DNA of 64,000 nt from Arthrobacter globiformis (GCF_030817195.1 NZ_JAUSYZ010000001.1:2542001-2606000), one strand, 5' to 3'. Positions 15,943-24,663 are shown, counted from the first letter of the stretch. A program made the numbers and translations. The notes: generated by a model not told the origin, from the sequence alone.

Positions 15943-15994
15943 CTCCACGGCCAGCCTGCGGAAGCGCGGAAGTTGGTGCCGCCCGCATGGGCGA

Positions 15995-16384
15995 TTACGG
16001 CTTTCCTTCGGGTGTGGGGCCGGTGCCCCTGCGAAGCCAAGTCATGGCCTTCCTTGATGAGGTGAAGTAGCTGACCGGGTAGGGCAGCGAACTTACCCGC
16101 AGAACGAAGAGTGCAATGACATAGTCCACGGGAGACGAACCCAATAGCGCAATCCGGGAATCGCTTCCCTGCGAAGGAAAGACTTTTCGGGATTCCCGGG
16201 TGAAATTCACCCCTTCAAGGAGTATGAGCATCGGCAAGCTGATTCCCTGACCGAGCGCATCTATGGCAGCGACTGCGCAATGAGCATCCTCAACACCAAT
16301 GGTTTGGCCCTCTCGCCAAGACAGCCGGAGGATTCCGTCGACACGTTCAAGAGTGCCTTTATCAGTGATTTCTATACTGCGCAT
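15995..16384 (-). CDS. STAS-like (DUF7793-type) protein
   Basis: 129 residues from ATG 16384. The fold order looks like a SpoIIAA/STAS domain: N-terminal strands (VDGILRLSWREG), helix VEDAHCAVAAIDALG, strand LPMLILLEGVNFT, then SRKVFPSQGSDSRIALLGSSPVDYVIALFVL and a final SSRKAMTWLR. The blocks SRIALLGSSPVD and the late FT...A..WL are typical of actinobacterial DUF7793/STAS-SEC14-like proteins, thought to act in protein-protein or lipid interaction. It is convergent with the YeaQ-like gene. The family name is from memory and not certain. Confidence 0.65.
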   Translation of the reverse strand: MRSIEITDKGTLERVDGILRLSWREGQTIGVEDAHCAVAAIDALGQGISLPMLILLEGVNFTRESRKVFPSQGSDSRIALLGSSPVDYVIALFVLRVSSLPYPVSYFTSSRKAMTWLRRGTGPTPEGKP

Positions 16385-16529
16385 GAGGCCCTTGCCGCGT
16401 TATTTTTCCGTCCCCCAAGTCATGACCCTAATCCACGGTGCGCCGCTAGCGTTGACCACTGGCGGGGGCTGACACTTTGTTTCTTGAGTTTGGTGCTGCC
16501 CCTCGTGGATACCTTCCCCAAGAAGTTCA

Positions 16530-16694
16530 ATGGACGCACCCATGTCGAAGATCATCAACTCTCTCATCACGGGGGGGCTGCAGATTCTCAATGTTGAGGA
16601 GGACAGGACGATCCCTTGGAAGTCCGCGCCCCGCATGGTGGAGGTAGAAGGAGGCTTCGCGTGGCCAGAAGCCGAACGTGACCTCGTGCCGTGA
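16530..16694 (+). CDS. Small protein, about 50-54 aa
   Basis: Starts at ATG 16530 or 16542. The product (MSKIINSLITGGLQILNVEE then DRTIPWKSAPRMVEVEGGFA) has a helical, amphipathic N-terminus and an acidic end, WPEAERDLVP. Composition looks native. Only AAGAAG precedes the first start. It overlaps a longer minus-strand frame that looks less natural. Function unknown. Confidence 0.4.
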   Translation: MDAPMSKIINSLITGGLQILNVEEDRTIPWKSAPRMVEVEGGFAWPEAERDLVP

Positions 16695-16834
16695 ACGTAC
16701 ACGATCATCGCCCGGAAAACAGGCGAGTAGAACTCATTTACGTGAAGGCTTCCTGGGCCCGCCAGCTCCATCGTTGGTTCGGCCAGCACGACTCGTCTGT
16801 ATCCCTCTTCCTCCTCTGGGCCCTGTGGTAATGC

Positions 16835-16947
16835 GGGCGCACGAACTGAAGACAAAAGGACTCAAGCCGGCTGACATCAGAAAGATCATCGGGGCCAGCC
16901 GCGCCACCGTATACCGCTACCTGAGCATGGAATCCCGAGGCGAATGA
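16835..16947 (+). pseudogene. Serine recombinase C-terminal helix-turn-helix remnant
   Basis: The segment ELKTKGLKPADIRKIIGASRATVYRYLS is the DNA-binding Hin/resolvase HTH, followed by a short MESRGE tail and stop. No catalytic domain precedes it in any frame. It is another resolvase scrap, separate from the one at position 1. Confidence 0.65.
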
Positions 16948-17475
16948 GAGTACCCATCCCGAAAGTTACCTCTGTGACGGTCGTTCATGGGACAACATCC
17001 GGGACGGTCAGATTACGGGGCGCGAACTCCAACGGCGCAGGGGCCTGTCGCTGATCCAAGATCGGTCTTACTCACCTTCCGGGAACGCGAACGTGGAAGG
17101 CATTGTGGATGGCGGCGTGCCCCGGTAAAGCACGATTTGGTCGTGGGCCTTCAGGACGACCGAGGAGATGCTGCCGGGCCGCTTTTTGCCCTTCATGGTC
17201 GCGGACAAGCCGACAATAGCGGAGACCGGAAGGCGTTCTGACCGCCCTCGCTAAGTAGTGGGCGGGCTGTGCCGGTTGGCTGAAGACACAATCAGCATCC
17301 CCGTTAGGACCTCGCCAGGAACATAAATAAACTCGATGGAGGAAATCGTTGACGCGTAGCGGTCCGACCTCTACGCTCGGGGATAGCGGATTCGAGCCGC
17401 GTTTGTATTTGGGGGGAATCCGCCATTCGTTTGGCTGTTCATGTAAACCACTCGCATCTGTAGGAAGGTATTTCC
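16948..17475. other. Upstream region of the peptide/ABC cassette
   Basis: No gene is supported. It contains a good promoter candidate (17349-17377, listed separately) and a strong ribosome-binding site at its end. Confidence 0.45.
17349..17377 (+). promoter_or_regulatory. Candidate sigma-70-type promoter for the peptide cassette
   Basis: TTGACG at 17349-17354, a 17-base spacer, then TACGCT at 17372-17377. It lies about 100 bases before the first gene of the cassette. Confidence 0.4.
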
Positions 17476-17733
17476 ATGCTCGCACTCACCGATTATGCAA
17501 TTGCTGCGCAGGTCTCGGCGCAAAACGCAGTTGCACGGGCAGTAAACTCCGCACTCGACAAAAACAGCGAATTCCGCTGGGTCTGGCTTGTGCTGATTGG
17601 CATCTTGGTCATCGCCGCAGCGGTGGCCTGGATCTACTGCCGCAATTCGGGCTACCGTGGCTTCACCGGCCACATCGAGGCCGTCAAGGGTCCCTGGGGG
17701 ATTAAGATCGGCGTCAAGCTCGGTTGCTACTAG
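17476..17733 (+). CDS. Small one-helix peptide precursor with Cys-bracketed basic tail
   Basis: 85 residues; AGGAAGG lies 8 bases before the ATG. Three parts are visible. Residues 1-34 form an amphipathic helix (AQVSAQNAVARAVNSAL). Residues 35-54 form a transmembrane helix (WVWLVLIGILVIAAAVAWIY). Residues 55-85 form a basic, glycine-rich tail that begins with Cys55 and ends with Cys84-Tyr85, containing RGFTGH and KGPWGIKIGVKLG. The downstream genes are an ABC exporter and an M50 intramembrane protease, whose family cuts substrates within the membrane helix. I infer that a tail of about 31 residues, closed by a Cys-Cys bond, is released and exported as a bacteriocin or signal. No homologue is recognised. 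Confidence 0.6.
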   Translation: MLALTDYAIAAQVSAQNAVARAVNSALDKNSEFRWVWLVLIGILVIAAAVAWIYCRNSGYRGFTGHIEAVKGPWGIKIGVKLGCY

Positions 17734-17757
17734 CCTGACAACGTTTAAGGACCAATA

Positions 17758-18528
17758 ATGGAAAACTTGCCTGACCCGCTGGCCGTCGCCGGACTCACCA
17801 AGGACTATGGAACCCGGCGTGGCGTTCAGGATCTCGACTTCACCGTGCGTGCAGGGGAAGTGACCGGGCTGCTTGGCCCCAACGGGTCAGGCAAGTCCAC
17901 CACGATCCACTGCATTTCCGGCTTCATTCGCCCGACGTCCGGCGCAGTGAGCATCTGCGGCCTTCCGCACGACACCGTGGAGGCCAAGGACCGCTTTGGA
18001 TTTTTCCCGGACGACCTGCCGGTCCCCGAAGCCCTGACGGCCCGCGAGCTCCTCGGTTTTCACCGGCGGCTGCGCCCGCTGTTCCATGACGGGACGGCGT
18101 CCGGCCTGGCCGACCTCCTGGGGCTCGAGCCACACCTGGACAAATATGTGGGTGACTACTCCCATGGCATGAAGCGCAAGCTTCAGCTGGTGCTGGCGCT
18201 GTCCCACCGGCCGGACCTGCTGATTTTGGACGAGCCCATGCGCGGGCTCGATCCGGAGGCGGGACTGCTGATGAACTCGCTCCTGCGGACCTTCACACGG
18301 GAAGGCGGCGCCATCCTGATCGCAACGCACGATCTCCTTGCGGCCGAACGTTTTTGCGATTCCGTGGTGATTCTCGCCGATGGCCGGAAAGTAGCCGCAG
18401 GCCGTCCCGCGGAACTTATTCGGGAAAGCGGGTCAGCGTCATTGGAGGAATTGTTTGTCCACGCGACGGGGCTGCACCAGGCCATGGCTGGTAAAGAAGA
18501 AGAATTGCAGCGCCTGCTGTCCTACTGA
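17758..18528 (+). CDS. ABC transporter ATP-binding protein
   Basis: 256 residues, starting 24 bases after the peptide gene. Walker A GPNGSGKST (Gly40-Lys46), Q-loop region in the FGFFPDDLPVPEALT segment, signature YSHGMKRKLQLVLALSHRP in place of LSGGQ, Walker B LLILDEPMRGLDPE (Glu159) and switch His in ATHDL. The YSxGMKRK signature is typical of ABC-2 type exporters of the BcrA/CcmA group, including those for peptides and antibiotics. It should energise the permease at 18821-20323. Confidence 0.9.
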   Translation: MENLPDPLAVAGLTKDYGTRRGVQDLDFTVRAGEVTGLLGPNGSGKSTTIHCISGFIRPTSGAVSICGLPHDTVEAKDRFGFFPDDLPVPEALTARELLGFHRRLRPLFHDGTASGLADLLGLEPHLDKYVGDYSHGMKRKLQLVLALSHRPDLLILDEPMRGLDPEAGLLMNSLLRTFTREGGAILIATHDLLAAERFCDSVVILADGRKVAAGRPAELIRESGSASLEELFVHATGLHQAMAGKEEELQRLLSY

Positions 18529-18566
18529 TATTCATGCGATAAAACCTAAAGTGAAAGTGACCATTG

Positions 18567-18824
18567 ATGAACTTTATGAAAGCACTCGGCGTCGGAATCC
18601 TCGTCTCCCTGGTTGCCCTCGTCGCAATCTTTATCACGACGTTCGTCACTAACGGCAGCTTCTCCATCCCGGTCTTTATTTCAGTGGAGTCCACCACCAA
18701 CGGCTCCGGGGCCCCCGAAACAAGCATGTTCTTTAACCCTCTCGGCCCGCTGGTGCTGGCCGTGGCCGCGGCCCTCGTGGTTTGGCTGGCCTCCAAGGCC
18801 AAGCGGACCACCCGACAGCAGTGA
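18567..18824 (+). CDS. Small two-helix membrane protein of the ABC cassette
   Basis: 85 residues from ATG 18567 (a TTG one codon earlier is possible). Two hydrophobic helices: residues 5-28 (ALGVGILVSLVALVAIFITTFV) and 60-77 (PLVLAVAAALVVWLAS), with a polar extracytoplasmic-like loop (ESTTNGSGAPETSMFFN) and a basic end (KAKRTTRQQ). Its stop overlaps the permease start (GTGA). By position it may be an accessory or immunity subunit. No family is recognised. Confidence 0.6.
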   Translation: MNFMKALGVGILVSLVALVAIFITTFVTNGSFSIPVFISVESTTNGSGAPETSMFFNPLGPLVLAVAAALVVWLASKAKRTTRQQ

Positions 18825-20323
18825 GCCGGGTGGCCGCACCGCGGCGCGTCGGCCCGCTCGCGGTCACGGCGGCCGTGCACCGCATCACGTGGCGGATGTG
18901 GTACAACGATCTGTCCCGCTCCCTTGGTTCAAAGGCCAAAGCGAAAACACTTGTTATCGCGATCCTTGCGGCCATTGCTGCGTGGACAGCCTGGTCCAGC
19001 GTGGAGCTGGGCAAACAACTGGGCCTCGACCCGGAGACCGGGCGCGAAATTGCGGTCCCCGTGGCGAGCGTCATGTTCGCGATGCCTGCTCTGGCCACAC
19101 TCATGGCGGTCCTGTACGCACCGAGCCGCACTTTGCTGACCGAGCTGCTGTCCGTCCTTCCCGTGCGCGAGGCGCACGTCCGCGGTGCAACCCGCTGGCT
19201 GACAGTGGCCGTAGGGTTCTCTGGCGGATTGCTCGTCTCCGCTCCGCTCGCCCTGCAGTTTGTGTTCACCGGAAGTGCTGCCGTGGCCCTCGTGGGCGTC
19301 GGTTACGCCGTGTTCGCCGCATTGCTGGGCTGCCTGGCCACCCAGGTGCTGACGGAACTGGCCCAAGTGGCCGCCGGACGGATACTGGGCCGCAACGGCG
19401 TGATGGTCCAGGGCATCAGCGGCCTGCTCACCGCTGCGCTGCTCCTCTACTCGTTCATGACGTCGATGCCCATGAACGGCGGGGACGGCAGGGGAGTGCT
19501 CCTGCCGCTGGGCGAGGTGCTCGCCTGGCTGCTCGGTGCTCCGGCGCCTGCCTGGTGGGTGCTCGTCCTGGTGGCCGCGTCCCCTGTGATTCTGCTCGCG
19601 GCTCTCGGCTTGCTCGAGGCGGCGCCGCGTAAGGAGTTCGCGCCGTGGCGGCCACGTTTAGGGGGGACCCGAACAGCCAAGGCCGCGAGCAAGGGGCCCA
19701 CCTTCATGGTGCTTGAACTGCGCCAGTGGCTGCGGTATCCGCCCAACGCTGTACTGCTGCTGTTCATCAACGGACTGTGCGCCGCGGCCGTTGTCTCCGC
19801 CACCGCAACGGGCGGCGATGAGCTCGGTGTCTTCTACGTGGCGCTGGGCGTGGCCAGTGCGATCGGGATCGGCTGCTACGGACCCACCCGCCGGCACCAC
19901 TGGATGTACCGGGTCACCGGCACCCCGACGGCGTGGATCGGGCCAAAGTTCAGGGCCGTCCTGCTGATCTGGGCGGGCATGATGGCGCTGTACGGGACGG
20001 CTTTCATGCTGGTTTCCGGTGCCGGGCCGGTGGAGTTTGCCCTGGCCCTGCCAATGCTGTTTGTGGAGCTGTGCGCCAGCTGTGCGCTGGGGCTGCTGCT
20101 CCCTGTCAGCCGGGACCAGTCCATCGGTGGCGCTGTGTCCGAGGCTGTTGCCGTGGTTGGCCTGCTGGGCCTGACCTTCGGCCTGCAGTCCATGCTCGCG
20201 GCATCCGCGAACCTCCTCATCAGCCTCGCCGTCCAGATAGCCATGATGGCGGCTGCCTATGCGTGGTACCTGCTGACCGCCCGGTGGCTGGCGCTGCATC
20301 GCACGGAAATGGCCAGCGCGTGA
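18821..20323 (+). CDS. ABC transporter permease of the peptide cassette
   Basis: 500 residues from GTG 18821, chosen because it overlaps the upstream stop by 4 bases. A polar start (HRITWRMWYNDLSRSLGSK) is followed by about 12 hydrophobic segments in two halves, with a central cytoplasmic loop (APRKEFAPWRPRLGGTRTAK). The build is that of large ABC-2 type or Bac-transport permeases that work with one ATPase. It overlaps the following protease gene by 4 bases, so translation of three products is coupled. Confidence 0.8.
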   Translation: MSRVAAPRRVGPLAVTAAVHRITWRMWYNDLSRSLGSKAKAKTLVIAILAAIAAWTAWSSVELGKQLGLDPETGREIAVPVASVMFAMPALATLMAVLYAPSRTLLTELLSVLPVREAHVRGATRWLTVAVGFSGGLLVSAPLALQFVFTGSAAVALVGVGYAVFAALLGCLATQVLTELAQVAAGRILGRNGVMVQGISGLLTAALLLYSFMTSMPMNGGDGRGVLLPLGEVLAWLLGAPAPAWWVLVLVAASPVILLAALGLLEAAPRKEFAPWRPRLGGTRTAKAASKGPTFMVLELRQWLRYPPNAVLLLFINGLCAAAVVSATATGGDELGVFYVALGVASAIGIGCYGPTRRHHWMYRVTGTPTAWIGPKFRAVLLIWAGMMALYGTAFMLVSGAGPVEFALALPMLFVELCASCALGLLLPVSRDQSIGGAVSEAVAVVGLLGLTFGLQSMLAASANLLISLAVQIAMMAAAYAWYLLTARWLALHRTEMASA

Positions 20324-20943
20324 GTTCCGCGGCCCCTGGTCCGCCGCAAACAGATGGCAGCTTTGAGGAAGCAAAGGCGCGGAGCTGGCGGTATGGGAGC
20401 TGGAAACTTGGACGGGGCGCAGCCGGGGCGCTTCTCTCCGTCGCCAGGGCGGCGGTGTTGCCAGCAGCGGCCGTCGCCGTCCTGTTCTTCGGAGCTGGCG
20501 CGGCAGCAGCGCTGGCCACGGGCTTCTACGGTGAACCACTCTCCGCCGCCGGAACCGGATTCGCGACTTGCCTTTGCTCCCTGGTCGTTCATGAGGCCGC
20601 ACATCTGATCGTCCTCCGCCTTGTGCTGCGCGACCAAACAGCCGGCGAAGCCAACCATTCGCTGGCGAATGTGTGGATCACCGGGCCGCAGATGCGGGGC
20701 GCCCAAAATGTGGCCACGGCCGCCGCCGGACCCCTTTCCGGGGCTGCGTGCTGCATAGTGTTTCTGCTGGCCGGCGCCCCGGGCTGGATCATCCTGCCGC
20801 TCGCTGCGGTCCATGCGGCCAATCTCCTTCCGGTGTTCCCGGACGGCCGGATGCTCCTGGTGGGGATCGGACAGATGTTAGTTAGCGTCCCGCCGGGCCG
20901 GCGCAGCAAGAGCCGCCTCGGTTCAGTACCCGGAGGAGAATGA
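20320..20943 (+). CDS. M50-family (site-2 protease-like) intramembrane metalloprotease
   Basis: 207 residues from GTG 20320, overlapping the permease stop. The zinc motif HEAAH (His91, Glu92, His95) lies at the end of a hydrophobic segment. The partner motif NLLPVFPDG (Asn168-Gly176) provides the third ligand Asp, as in the N-x2-P-x3-DG motif of S2P proteases. Four to six membrane segments flank these. No PDZ domain is present, as in minimal M50 members such as YydH of Bacillus, which sits with ABC genes YydI/YydJ and a peptide gene. It is likely to cut the peptide encoded at 17476 within its membrane helix; that link is inferred. Confidence 0.75.
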   Translation: MSSAAPGPPQTDGSFEEAKARSWRYGSWKLGRGAAGALLSVARAAVLPAAAVAVLFFGAGAAAALATGFYGEPLSAAGTGFATCLCSLVVHEAAHLIVLRLVLRDQTAGEANHSLANVWITGPQMRGAQNVATAAAGPLSGAACCIVFLLAGAPGWIILPLAAVHAANLLPVFPDGRMLLVGIGQMLVSVPPGRRSKSRLGSVPGGE

Positions 20944-21180
20944 CCCTGCCGGCCCTGGCTTCCGCCGGTCACTGCGAATCCAGCCCCTGCGTCCTTGGTG
21001 GTCTGGATCCGATGTCGAGGGGTAGCGGCCCGTTGCGTTGACCCTAGCGATCAGCTCGTCCAGGACGCGCAGAGAGCGTGCGGAGGCCTGTGACCCGGCG
21101 TTGGCTTGATATTTGTCGGCTAGCTCCGGGTACATTGCCCTGGCGACCGTCAGATGGTGCCATTGCCCGCGTCCATCTCA
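20923..21180 (-). pseudogene. Possible gene fragment of unknown family
   Basis: The minus frame has a native look: GQWHHLTVARAMYPELADKY, then SARSLRVLDELIARVNATGRYP. A GGAGGTGAG-ATG start upstream (about 21180) is out of frame with it, which suggests a frameshifted small gene. The ATG at 21135 would start inside. It overlaps the end of the M50 gene. Family not recognised. The rest of 20944-21417 shows no gene. Confidence 0.35.
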
Positions 21181-21417
21181 CCTCCAAAAATACGTGCTGG
21201 GAGTGATCTGTGTACGCATGCACTCACTCGTGCGCTTACCTGCCACCAGCGGCAATGGCAGAGCCAGGCGTTCTGGGCTTCGGCGGCTAATCAGAGCTTG
21301 TTACGCACAGTTACTTGCCCCTCGGGGACAGCTTTCGGAATACCGGGCGCTGTTGGCGAGTGGCCGGCAGGGACACCGGGCCGATCTGCAGAACGCCCCG
21401 AGCGGTACGGTTGAGCT

Positions 21418-22098
21418 GTGAACGCCGTCATCGATCACCTGGTCATCGCCGCCGATTCGCTGGAACAGGGCTCGGCCTGGTGCGTGGCGACGTTCGGCGT
21501 TCAGCCCTCCGGTGGTGGCAGGCACCCGTTGATGGGTACTCACAACCGAGTAATTGCCGTCAGCAGCGAGAGCTTCCCCGACTGCTACCTCGAGGTCATC
21601 GCGATCGATCCTGACGCGCCGGCGCCAGGGAGGCCGCGCTGGTTCGGGCTCGACCGCCCCGAGGTGCGCGAGGCTGTCCGCGAATCACCTCGGCTGGTGC
21701 ACGCAGTGGCGCGCACGCGCAAGATCGAGATGCTGCGTCTGGACCTTGCCAACTTCGCCCTCAACCTTGGCGAGTTGCTGGCAGCGCAGCGGGATACGCC
21801 TCAGGGACTGCTGGAATGGCGAATCACAGTCCGCGACGACGGCTGCACAGAATGCGCAGGCGCGCTGCCCAGCTTGATCGAATGGGAAGGGCAACATCCG
21901 TGTGCCTACATGCCGCAAACCGATGTGGCGCTGCAGGGCCTGGTGCTGCGCGGCGTTCCGACCCAGGCGGTCGACTTGCTGAATCTTCCGGCCGTTGACA
22001 CGAGCCCGATCGACGCTGTGCAGAACGCACCGCTCACCGCGACGCTGGAATCGCCGCGTGGCCGTGTTGTGCTCGATGCGTGGCACTTCGGAGGCTGA
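21418..22098 (+). CDS. VOC-family glyoxalase-like protein
   Basis: 226 residues from GTG 21418. The opening IDHLVIAADSLEQGSAWCVATFGVQPSGGGRHPLMGTHNRVIA is the first beta-alpha-beta unit of a Glyoxalase_3-like domain, with HPLMGTHN...YLEVIAID following as in the family. The second half (GVPTQAVDLLNLP... LESPRGRVVLDAW) completes the fold. Metal ligands would be His8 and Glu of YLEVI. Members are dioxygenase-, isomerase- or resistance-type proteins; the substrate is unknown. Single gene without partners. Confidence 0.8.
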   Translation: MNAVIDHLVIAADSLEQGSAWCVATFGVQPSGGGRHPLMGTHNRVIAVSSESFPDCYLEVIAIDPDAPAPGRPRWFGLDRPEVREAVRESPRLVHAVARTRKIEMLRLDLANFALNLGELLAAQRDTPQGLLEWRITVRDDGCTECAGALPSLIEWEGQHPCAYMPQTDVALQGLVLRGVPTQAVDLLNLPAVDTSPIDAVQNAPLTATLESPRGRVVLDAWHFGG

Positions 22099-22384
22099 AC
22101 AGCGCTGAAACGGATAGGGACCCCGAGTGCCGATGTACGGACCCGCAGCGGCCCACCTTTGCCTACCGGCGCGTATTGGCCGTTACCGGCAGTAACAGCC
22201 ATGTAGAGAAAGGGCTACGAACGTCTCTCGACGCCCCCGAAAAGCGCTCCGGGATCACGGTCTTGTGATCGGTTTCCCGGCGGTTTAACGGTTGCACGAA
22301 GAACCGGAAACATCCCTCGTCTCGGGCTTTTGGCGCTCCTACGCTGGAGTCATCCAATCACTCGCACCCGAAAGGGGTACCCAC

Positions 22385-22936
22385 ATGAAAAAACTAAGCG
22401 CCTGGCTGACTGCCATCATCATGGCTCTCGGGCTGGGCCTGCTGGTTCCGGGGCCCGCCTCCGCAACCACATCCTACTGCGGCTTGGTCTGGAGCTCGCT
22501 GGGCAAGTCCAACCAGACCATGAGCGCCGCATCAGTCATCAATGTTCGCTCCGGACAGCACCACTGCTTCGACCGCCTGGTGATCGACATCAAAGGAAAG
22601 GCAGCCGGCTACAACGTCCGCTACGTCTCAAAGTTCGTTCAGGACGGGTCCGGACTGCCCATCAAGCTGAGGGGCGGGGCATTCCTGCAGGTCACGGCCC
22701 ACTCGCCCAGCTATGACAACGCCACAGGCAAGGCCACCTTCGTCCCAGCAAACCGCTCCGAGGTGACCAACGTTTCCAAGTACAAGACGTTCAGGCAGGT
22801 CGCCTGGGCGGGCAGCTTCGAGGGCCACACCACCCTGGGCCTCGGCGTCCGCGCCCGGCTACCCTTCAAGGTCTACACCCTTGCCGGCCCCGGCAACGGA
22901 TCAAAGCTCGTGATCGACGTAGCCCACCAGTGGTGA
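22385..22936 (+). CDS. Secreted AMIN-like domain protein
   Basis: 183 residues; GAAAGGGG precedes the ATG by 7 bases. Residues 1-28 are a signal peptide (KKLSAWLTAIIMALGLGLLVPGPASA). The mature part begins with TTSYCGLVWSS and contains VRSGQHHCFDRLVIDIKGKAAGYNVRYVSKF, which matches the actinobacterial AMIN-like domain (G.H..FDRVVFD..G..PGY.V.Y). Two Cys residues (in SYCG and HHCF) may form a disulfide. The AMIN fold binds cell-wall polymers. A terminator follows the gene. Confidence 0.8.
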   Translation: MKKLSAWLTAIIMALGLGLLVPGPASATTSYCGLVWSSLGKSNQTMSAASVINVRSGQHHCFDRLVIDIKGKAAGYNVRYVSKFVQDGSGLPIKLRGGAFLQVTAHSPSYDNATGKATFVPANRSEVTNVSKYKTFRQVAWAGSFEGHTTLGLGVRARLPFKVYTLAGPGNGSKLVIDVAHQW

Positions 22937-22987
22937 CACCAGACGTGACGACCGACAAAACCGGGTAAACGAGACAGGTATAGCGAA

Positions 22988-23013
22988 GCCCCGCTCCCAG
23001 GGGGAGGCGGGGC
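22988..23013 (+). terminator. Rho-independent terminator after the AMIN-like gene
   Basis: GCCCCGCTCCC pairs with GGGAGGCGGGGC around a very short loop, about 50 bases after the stop codon. Confidence 0.75.
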
Positions 23014-23075
23014 ACCGCTTTGCCCCGCACCGTGCAGCAAAGCCTAGTCGGAAACCACCAAGAGTCCCGTCGGGC

Positions 23076-23267
23076 TCACTGAAGCGGGCCACCGGTCGGC
23101 AAGGGTCGGGCCCCGGACAGGAACAGATCATCCGGCACCCACGCCCAGCGGTCATTGTCAGGTTCCTGGGAGGCCAGGACCGATGCCATGATGCGGCGCC
23201 GGTGTGCGCGTCCGGCCCCTTCTAGGGCCAAGGTTGCAACGCCGATATCCGTGGTTCCGTCAACCAA
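23076..23267 (-). CDS. Hypothetical small protein or fragment
   Basis: 63 residues read on the minus strand from an ATG at 23267; the open frame extends slightly upstream (SRISHSPSL). The sequence GTTDIGVATLALEGAGRAHRRRI then DRWAWVPDDLFLSGARP looks native, with an exposed basic patch. No ribosome-binding site is clear. It may be a fragment. Family not recognised. Confidence 0.3.
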   Translation of the reverse strand: MVDGTTDIGVATLALEGAGRAHRRRIMASVLASQEPDNDRWAWVPDDLFLSGARPLPTGGPLQ

Positions 23268-23360
23268 AGAGGGGGAGTGGCTTATCCGACTGGACTCTTG
23301 CAGCCGACGTTTCGCGAAGCAGTTATTCGGGCTATCGGGCCGCTCCGGCGTACATCTGGG

Positions 23361-23785
23361 TTACCAGCGTTCAGGGGCAGGTCCCCGGGCGAAGCGGCGC
23401 CCGGTGATCTTCTCAGGGGTGATGGTCACGAAAACGTATTTCACCGTAGGAATCCATGACTTCAGCGGAAGTTTCGCTGCCGCCTCGGTTTCAACCCCTT
23501 CCTGCAGAACTTCTGCCGTGCCATGAACGATAACGCTCCATGCGAAGTCGTCCGTGAAGCCGTCAGTTTCCAAGACCACGTGACGATTGATTGTCAGGTT
23601 TACCAGTTTGCTGCCCTCGGCCGTGCAGAAAAGGACAACGCCGTCGTGTGCGAGGTAATTGATGGAAAAATCTCGGGTATATCTCCCACACTGACGGCAA
23701 GTCGTCCCAGTTCGGACGCGGCCAGCAGGTTCCACGAGTCGGTTGGCCCGAGTTCGAGTATGGGATGCTCCTGATCAGGCATCAT
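23361..23785 (-). pseudogene. Pyridoxamine 5'-phosphate oxidase-like protein, frameshifted
   Basis: From ATG 23785 the first 37 residues (HPILELGPTDSWNLLAASELGRLAVSVGDIPEIF) are the typical start of the FMN-binding PNPOx-like family. A frameshift at about 23665 moves the rest (SINYLAHDGVVLFCTAEGSKL, then LETDGFTDDFAWSVIVHGTAEVL and WIPTVKYVFVTITPEKITGRRF) into another frame ending at 23361. The two parts join without a gap in homology, so a single-base change is the only lesion visible. It could be a sequencing error; otherwise it is a recent pseudogene. Confidence 0.8.
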
Positions 23786-24045
23786 GGAGTGCTCATTTCC
23801 CGGAGTGGTTTAGTAGATACGCCCAGCCTAGTCGGGCGGGCCCCGTGGAGGTCCTCCCGGAACGGGAAATCCCCGACGGGTTATAGGACCGCGCCTCCAT
23901 GCCTGCGGCCGGAGGGAAGCTCGCCAATAGCGAACCTGTCGACTGAGACGTGTCCAGACGTCCGTTCAGGGAGTGTGCTCTTCCGGCCAAGTCTGTGATC
24001 CAGCGCGCAAGCAGTATCGGCAGCCTCGGCAGGGATCAGGAAGGT

Positions 24046-24220
24046 AACCAGGAAGCAGGAGGACCTGGACGAAGGTCTTGGGGCCGCGGCCGTGTCAGGG
24101 GCCCCGACAGGTCGTGCAGAACAGGGTGTCCCGGACAACACTGGTGAGATCCTGTCACAAGTCCAGGAGCTTATGAGCGAAAAGGCCGGGCCAGTACGAT
24201 CGAGCGATTCAATCCTCTAG
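24046..24220 (+). pseudogene. Small hydrophilic protein without a standard start
   Basis: The frame RKQEDLDEGLGAAAVSGAPTG to EILSQVQELMSEKAGPV and a TAG at 24218 has a native, acidic composition. A GGAAGG box is followed only by GTA, and no ATG, GTG or TTG exists between the upstream in-frame TGA and the body. It may be a small gene that lost its start. Its composition resembles that of the acidic protein at 25498. Confidence 0.3.
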
Positions 24221-24321
24221 GCACTGGAGCAAGTCTCGGTTTGGATGGGCGAATACTCAGCAGCGGTATCAGCTGACGCCGCCTCCAGGCGTTCAATCGC
24301 CGGACCTTCCTCGTCAGAGAC

Positions 24322-24663
24322 ATGCTCACGACAGCCCACGTCTACTTGTCGGCAATGGCCGACTACATTTCGCACGACGGGCGATCGCGCGGCTCCGTCA
24401 TCTATACACATCCGGCAGGATCGCTTCCGCGCAAAGGACACGGCCCGGAACCGGAAAAAGAACTCGATTTGCCGGAGAACTTCAGGTTCCAACTGGCTAA
24501 TGGCGCCCTCGACGATCAGGTGCAGGAAACCGAGCTGCTTGACGCAGAGCCTCTGCCCTGCAAAGTCGAGTTCCACTGGCGGCCCCGCCGACCGATCCCG
24601 GAAGACGACGAATTTTTTGAGAACGTCTGGCGGGACTTCCGAACCAACGGCAACGTTTACTGA
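24322..24663 (+). CDS. Hypothetical protein or 3' gene fragment, 113 aa
   Basis: The product contains YISHDGRSRGSVIYTHPAGSL, then a Pro- and acid-rich linker and the block LDDQVQETELLDAEPLPCKV followed by PIPEDDEFFENVWRDFRTNGN. Composition and third-position GC look coding. No ribosome-binding site precedes ATG 24322, and the protein may be a fragment of a larger one. Family not recognised. Confidence 0.45.
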   Translation: MLTTAHVYLSAMADYISHDGRSRGSVIYTHPAGSLPRKGHGPEPEKELDLPENFRFQLANGALDDQVQETELLDAEPLPCKVEFHWRPRRPIPEDDEFFENVWRDFRTNGNVY

